Of a DNA stretch of 64,000 nt, positions 60,389-64,000 are shown in pieces. This DNA is from Salinicola tamaricis (GTDB lineage: Bacteria > Pseudomonadota > Gammaproteobacteria > Pseudomonadales > Halomonadaceae), in the NCBI RefSeq assembly GCF_003006155.1, contig NZ_CP023559.1, positions 930,001 to 994,000 of the forward strand, in the 5' to 3' direction. Within the stretch, counting starts at the first letter, position 1. The number at the start of each line of letters is the position of its first letter. The notes under the pieces were generated by a model that ran no database searches, was not told the DNA's origin, and saw only the letters and a list, made by a program, of their open reading frames with translations. The position numbers and the translations under genes were made by a program.

Positions 60389-62713
60389 TTACTCGCCCGG
60401 CGCCGGCTTGACCATATCGCCGCCTTCACCGGCCGCTGCGAGCAGGCCACGGGCGAGCGCCCGAGCGCTCTCCTGACGCCCCCGCCGGCCGTCGTCCGAG
60501 AGGCGTTCGTCATGGCCCTGGAACAGGGCCGCCACCGCCGTTGCAATAACTGCCGGCGTGCCCAGCGCTGAGGCGACATCGCCGCCCGGCGCGTTGTCCG
60601 CCTTGACAGACGCCACCTCTACACCGGGCACAGGCTGGCGTCGCCACCAGTCGAGCCACGCCTGGCGCAGCCAGGGCCGCACCAGGGCCAGCTCGCCACC
60701 ACCGGCGGCAAACCAGGCCAGTCGCGCCTCGACCGCCGAAGAGGCCGGGCCGGGCTCCCCTTCCCACAACAGTGCCGCCGCCACCTCGGGGTCGAGATCC
60801 CGCGCCGCCTGGCTGAGCAGATCCGGCAGCAGCAGACGGAAATCCATTGCCATGGCGGCCAGCGCATCCCGTGCCACAGGCGTCAGCCCCCGCCCCAGCA
60901 TCAGTGCCGGCTCGCCGCTGGCCGCTTCGCGGGTCAACCCCAGGCGCAGAGTCACGAACCCGGCGCGGCGCCAGAAGGCGATCAGCCCCGGTTCGGCGCC
61001 AAAGCTGACGCCGAGCCGACCGACCCCTGCGGCACCGGCTTCCTCGGCCACCGCAGCGAGCAGCTGGCTGCCCACGCCACGGCGGCGCCAGGCCGGATGC
61101 ACGGCGATCCGCATGAGTCGCCACCAGCGCACGCGGGCCGCGTCGAGGTGACCGCCATGAAAGGCCAGCGACTGCGCCATCAGGTGTCCCCGTGGGCGGC
61201 GTCTGCCGTAGTGGATCTCCTCGGCCAGGGCGGCGTCGAAGCCCCCCTCCGGCTGGACCACGGCGATCGCCACCAGCGTCTCGCCGAGCATCACCGCCGG
61301 CAGCATGACCTCGGGGCCGTCGAGCAGATGACGCAGATCGCTGGGCGCGGTGCGGTAGTGGGCCTGAACCAGCAGTCCGAAGACCTGGGCCAGCCGCTCG
61401 GGGTCCGCCGCCAGTGCCTCGCGGTCGAGCCAGACCACGTGCGGCGCATGGCTGACGGCGCTGGCCGCCACCGCCTCGGCGCTCGCCGCCTCGGCATCGA
61501 GGCACAGCAGATCGCGGGTCAGCGCCTCCAATGGGTCGCCCTCGGCCCAGCGCACCGGCGCGCTCAGACGCAGCCACCGCCAGCCGGGCGTCAGCCGGTC
61601 GAGACGTTCACGCAGGCGCACCTCGAAGCCGCGCCCGGTACCCTCGTAGCCGTGCACCGTGGTGGCAAAGGCGAGCCGCGGAAAGCGTTCGAGCCAGCGG
61701 ATCAGCCGGGGGGCAGGGATCGCCGCTGCCTCGTCCACCAGCAGGGTCGGCGGCGAGTGCGGGTCGATGTCTGCACCCTCGAGCGCGGGCAGCACCCGCT
61801 CCGGCGGCAGCCAGGTGACCTGCGCCGTCTGCCCCGCCAGGGCCAGGGTGAAACCCGCCTCATCCACGCGGCCTTCCGGCAGCAGCGCCACGAGGCGCGC
61901 AAACAGCGGCGCCACCGCCTCGCGGGAGGGCGCGGTCACCCAGAGCTGCCGCTCGCCCTGCTGCAGCCGGCGCGCCGCGGCGATCCCCAGGGCGGCGCTC
62001 TTGCCGCGCCCGCGGTCGGCGACCAGCACCAGTGGCCGGCGCCGACGCAGCCGGGTCAGCCGCGCCACCGCCTCGGCCTGATCGGCGGTGAGACAGTCGG
62101 CGTCCCTGCTCGTCGATGTCGATGTCGGTGTCTGCGCCTGAGCCGAGCCACCCGACGATAGCGTCGGCGCGCCTGCCCGCGGTAGTGCCGCCTCGGGCGC
62201 CCAAACGGCCACCGCGTCTGCGGCCGTCAGCCCTCGCGCCACCCGGCGCAGATAGCGCGCCTTCAGTGTGTCCGCCGCGTGGGGCCACTGGGTCAGGCGG
62301 CGGTAGTCGGCGTCGCCCCGCCACGGGCCCGCCTCGGGGGTGAGCCAGTGCGCCGGGGTCAGCAGCACCAGCCAGCCGCCAGCGAGGACGGTGCCGCTGA
62401 GCGCACCGAAGGCGTCGGGGTCGAAGCCCCCCTGGGGCGAGGCGGCATCGACGACCACCAGATCGTGCTCCTGGCCGAGCCGCGAGCGCGCCTTGGATGC
62501 AGCGATCCGGGGTATATCGGGCGACACGCGCTCGCTGGCCGGGCCGACCCACAGCGGCGTGCGCCAGTCACCGGCGGCGACCCACGCGGCAGCGCGTGTC
62601 AGCGCCGTCTCGGGGTCGGCAGCGATCCACAGGACCCCGCGCACCCGGCGCTCACGCAGCCCGTCACACTGCTCACGTAGCCACGCGGCCAGCGGGCTCA
62701 CGTCTTTCTCCAA
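60389..62713 (-). CDS. tmcA: tRNA(Met) cytidine acetyltransferase TmcA
   Basis: 774 residues. Makes N4-acetylcytidine at the wobble base of elongator tRNA-Met, using acetyl-CoA and ATP. The helicase-like domain has Walker A DRGRGKSA (233-240) and Walker B VDEAAAIPAP; the GNAT domain follows with HPAWRRRGVGSQLLAAV. A TSTSTS-rich linker near residue 200 is unusual. The first start is TTG 62711-62713 (no ATG nearby); the alternative GTG four codons further in is possible. It begins inside a 17-bp tandem duplication. Confidence 0.93.
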   Translation of the reverse strand: MEKDVSPLAAWLREQCDGLRERRVRGVLWIAADPETALTRAAAWVAAGDWRTPLWVGPASERVSPDIPRIAASKARSRLGQEHDLVVVDAASPQGGFDPDAFGALSGTVLAGGWLVLLTPAHWLTPEAGPWRGDADYRRLTQWPHAADTLKARYLRRVARGLTAADAVAVWAPEAALPRAGAPTLSSGGSAQAQTPTSTSTSRDADCLTADQAEAVARLTRLRRRRPLVLVADRGRGKSAALGIAAARRLQQGERQLWVTAPSREAVAPLFARLVALLPEGRVDEAGFTLALAGQTAQVTWLPPERVLPALEGADIDPHSPPTLLVDEAAAIPAPRLIRWLERFPRLAFATTVHGYEGTGRGFEVRLRERLDRLTPGWRWLRLSAPVRWAEGDPLEALTRDLLCLDAEAASAEAVAASAVSHAPHVVWLDREALAADPERLAQVFGLLVQAHYRTAPSDLRHLLDGPEVMLPAVMLGETLVAIAVVQPEGGFDAALAEEIHYGRRRPRGHLMAQSLAFHGGHLDAARVRWWRLMRIAVHPAWRRRGVGSQLLAAVAEEAGAAGVGRLGVSFGAEPGLIAFWRRAGFVTLRLGLTREAASGEPALMLGRGLTPVARDALAAMAMDFRLLLPDLLSQAARDLDPEVAAALLWEGEPGPASSAVEARLAWFAAGGGELALVRPWLRQAWLDWWRRQPVPGVEVASVKADNAPGGDVASALGTPAVIATAVAALFQGHDERLSDDGRRGRQESARALARGLLAAAGEGGDMVKPAPGE

Positions 62714-62740
62714 AGAGATCGCCTATCCAAAGAGATCGCC
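62707..62740. repeat. 17-bp tandem duplication at the tmcA start
   Basis: TCCAAAGAGATCGCC is repeated twice (period 17). On the minus strand the first copy encodes the end of the upstream membrane protein (GDLFG stop) and the second carries the TTG start of tmcA, so the duplication created or moved the spacing between the two genes. Confidence 0.6.
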
Positions 62741-63139
62741 GAGATCGGGTTTGAGCGTCGGGCAGAAGCGCGCCAGCACCAGCGCCAGGGCCACGCCGCC
62801 AAGGGTCAGCAGCACCGGCAGCCAGCTGAAAGCCACGCCGGAGGAGACATAGAGATAGAGAAAGAACAGCGACATCACGCCGCCACCGAGCAGGCGCCCG
62901 GCGCGCACGCCGGCCAGGTAGACGCTGACCAGCACGCCGAGGCAGGGGATCAACACGCTGCACAGGTTGATCACGAACTCGCGCCCGGACGCGGCGACGC
63001 CGGGCAACAGCAGGCGCGCCGCCAGCTCCCACACCACCAGATAGATCAATACCGGGGCGGCGAAGGCGCCGATCAGGCGCGATACGGTACGAACGGGCTC
63101 ATCGGCGCCCGGCTTGGGCGGCTGCGGGGTCTGCATCAT
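62723..63139 (-). CDS. Small multi-helix membrane protein
   Basis: 138 residues with four hydrophobic segments: FAAPVLIYLVVWELAARLLL, FVINLCSVLIPCLGVLVSVY, VMSLFFLYLYVSSGVAF and LPVLLTLGGVALALVLARF. No family recognised. Only 9 bases before tmcA on the same strand, so probably co-transcribed with it. ATG 63137-63139. Confidence 0.62.
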   Translation of the reverse strand: MMQTPQPPKPGADEPVRTVSRLIGAFAAPVLIYLVVWELAARLLLPGVAASGREFVINLCSVLIPCLGVLVSVYLAGVRAGRLLGGGVMSLFFLYLYVSSGVAFSWLPVLLTLGGVALALVLARFCPTLKPDLGDLFG

Positions 63140-63249
63140 GGATTTCCGAAACGGGTTGGCAAAGGCGGCGCGGCAGTCGTGGCCACGCCACCGGCGTCTG
63201 GCGCTATTGAATCATCCGCGCCGCGCGCCTGCACCTCCCCCGCCCCGCC

Positions 63250-64000
63250 TCAGTGCTCGATGCGCTTGAGCAGCAGCACCAGCGGCACGCTGAGCAGATA
63301 GAGACAGCCCATCCACAGGAAGATGTCGTTGTAGGCGAGCACCTGGGTCTGCACGCCGATCCGCTGGCCGAGCATCGCCACGGCGCTATGGTAGGGGTCG
63401 GCGACATGGCCCATCAGCAGCGCCTGGTAGTTGGCAATCTCCTGCTGGACCACCACCCGCCCCTGATCGAGGGCCGGAATCAGCTGGTTCCAGTGGTAGT
63501 CCTCACGCCAGTCGCGCACGGTATCGAGCATGGCCAGCCCGACCGCGCCGCCCAGGTTACGCATCACGCTGAACAGCCCCGCGGCGTTGCCCAGCTCCGC
63601 CGGCCCCAGGGTGCCCAGGGCGATACGCGAGGCGGGGATGATGCACATGATCATGCCGGTGCCACGCACGATCTGCGGCCAGAAGAACTGCCAGAAACCC
63701 GATTCGCTGGTGAGGTTCGAGTTCATCGCGGTGCCGATCCCTACCAGCAGCAGGCCGAAGAAGAGCAGCACGCGCAGGTCGACCGAGTTGGTCAACCGCC
63801 CCACCACCGGCGCGGTGAAGAACATCGCCACCCCGGTGGTGAACAACCTCACCGATCTGCAGGCTCGAGTAGCCGCGCACGCCGCCCAGAAACAGCGGCA
63901 TCAGATAGACCAGCCCGTACATGGCGATGCCGACCACGAACACCAGCCCGGTGCCGATCGAGAAGTTGAGGTTCTTGAACGCGCGCAGATCGACGATCGG
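63250..64000 (-). CDS. DHA2 family MFS drug efflux transporter (EmrB-like), C-terminal half, frameshifted
   Basis: The gene enters from beyond the right edge; about 250 residues are visible. Membrane segments GTGLVFVVGIAMYGLVYLMP, GVAMFFTAPVVGRLTNSVD and GMIMCIIPASRIALGTL are those of EmrB/DHA2 14-helix drug/H+ antiporters. SVMRNLGGAVGLAMLDT is typical. A break near 63843-63849 (LQIGE should continue VMFTTGVAMFF) needs two more bases or one fewer. Substrate unknown; an EmrA-type partner would lie outside the window. Confidence 0.82.

Overview
The window is 64 kb of GC-rich (roughly two thirds G+C by eye), densely packed chromosomal DNA with about 57 genes. No rRNA, tRNA, CRISPR array, prophage or insertion sequence is visible. 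Gene content points to a gammaproteobacterium, most likely a member of the Halomonadaceae (inference). Signs include a FabY-type ketoacyl synthase, the purL/mltF/tadA neighbourhood, coaD next to a YfhL-type ferredoxin, a YehZYXW-type osmoprotectant importer, and TmcA.

Layout. 1-5.1 kb: AEC permease end, a dehydroshikimate-dehydratase-like TIM barrel, an SLC13 carrier, the MsrPQ methionine sulfoxide repair pair and a DUF2835 protein. 5.1-14.2 kb: purL facing away from mltF, a membrane diguanylate cyclase, tadA and tesB. 14.2-19 kb: zinc alcohol dehydrogenase with a divergent AraC regulator, a TauE/SafE exporter, a GNAT acetyltransferase and small secreted proteins. 19-24.3 kb: dacB, trmB, fabY, coaD, ferredoxin. 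24.3-31.3 kb: MATE and AtoE transporters, a hotdog thioesterase, a voltage-sensor-like membrane protein, cytochrome b561, an uncharacterised soluble protein and an I78 inhibitor lipoprotein. 31.5-35.5 kb: the complete osmoprotectant ABC operon. 35.5-41 kb: a LysR-controlled catabolic cluster (AtuA-like protein, its small partner, a CitMHS transporter, a hydrolase) and an SDR. 41-45 kb: FdhF/YdeP-type molybdoenzyme, a small winged-helix protein and fdhD. 45-49 kb: entericidin, HIT protein and a four-gene NicO/DUF1007/lipoprotein operon. 49-54.3 kb: glycerate kinase, Dps, and a soluble receptor with three PAS repeats coupled to a protein with three CheW domains. 54.3-64 kb: RmuC, a DJ-1/PfpI protein, an App1-type phosphatase, a Vat-type acetyltransferase of foreign composition, pepD, tmcA, a small membrane protein and the end of a DHA2 efflux pump.

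An important caveat: about 30 apparent frameshifts break recognisable genes, including essential ones such as purL. Nearly all are explained by one missing base, often in a G or C run. They are concentrated in 8-12 kb and 35.8-46.5 kb and absent from about 46.5 to 63.8 kb. This looks like uncorrected base-calling or assembly error rather than gene decay. I give full gene spans and state where each break lies.

Most interesting features: the three-PAS/three-CheW pair, with an exact 366-bp internal period in the receptor gene; a family of large palindromic intergenic repeats (three copies) that abut stop codons; the LysR/AtuA/CitMHS/hydrolase cluster of unknown substrate; and the low-GC Vat-like acetyltransferase.
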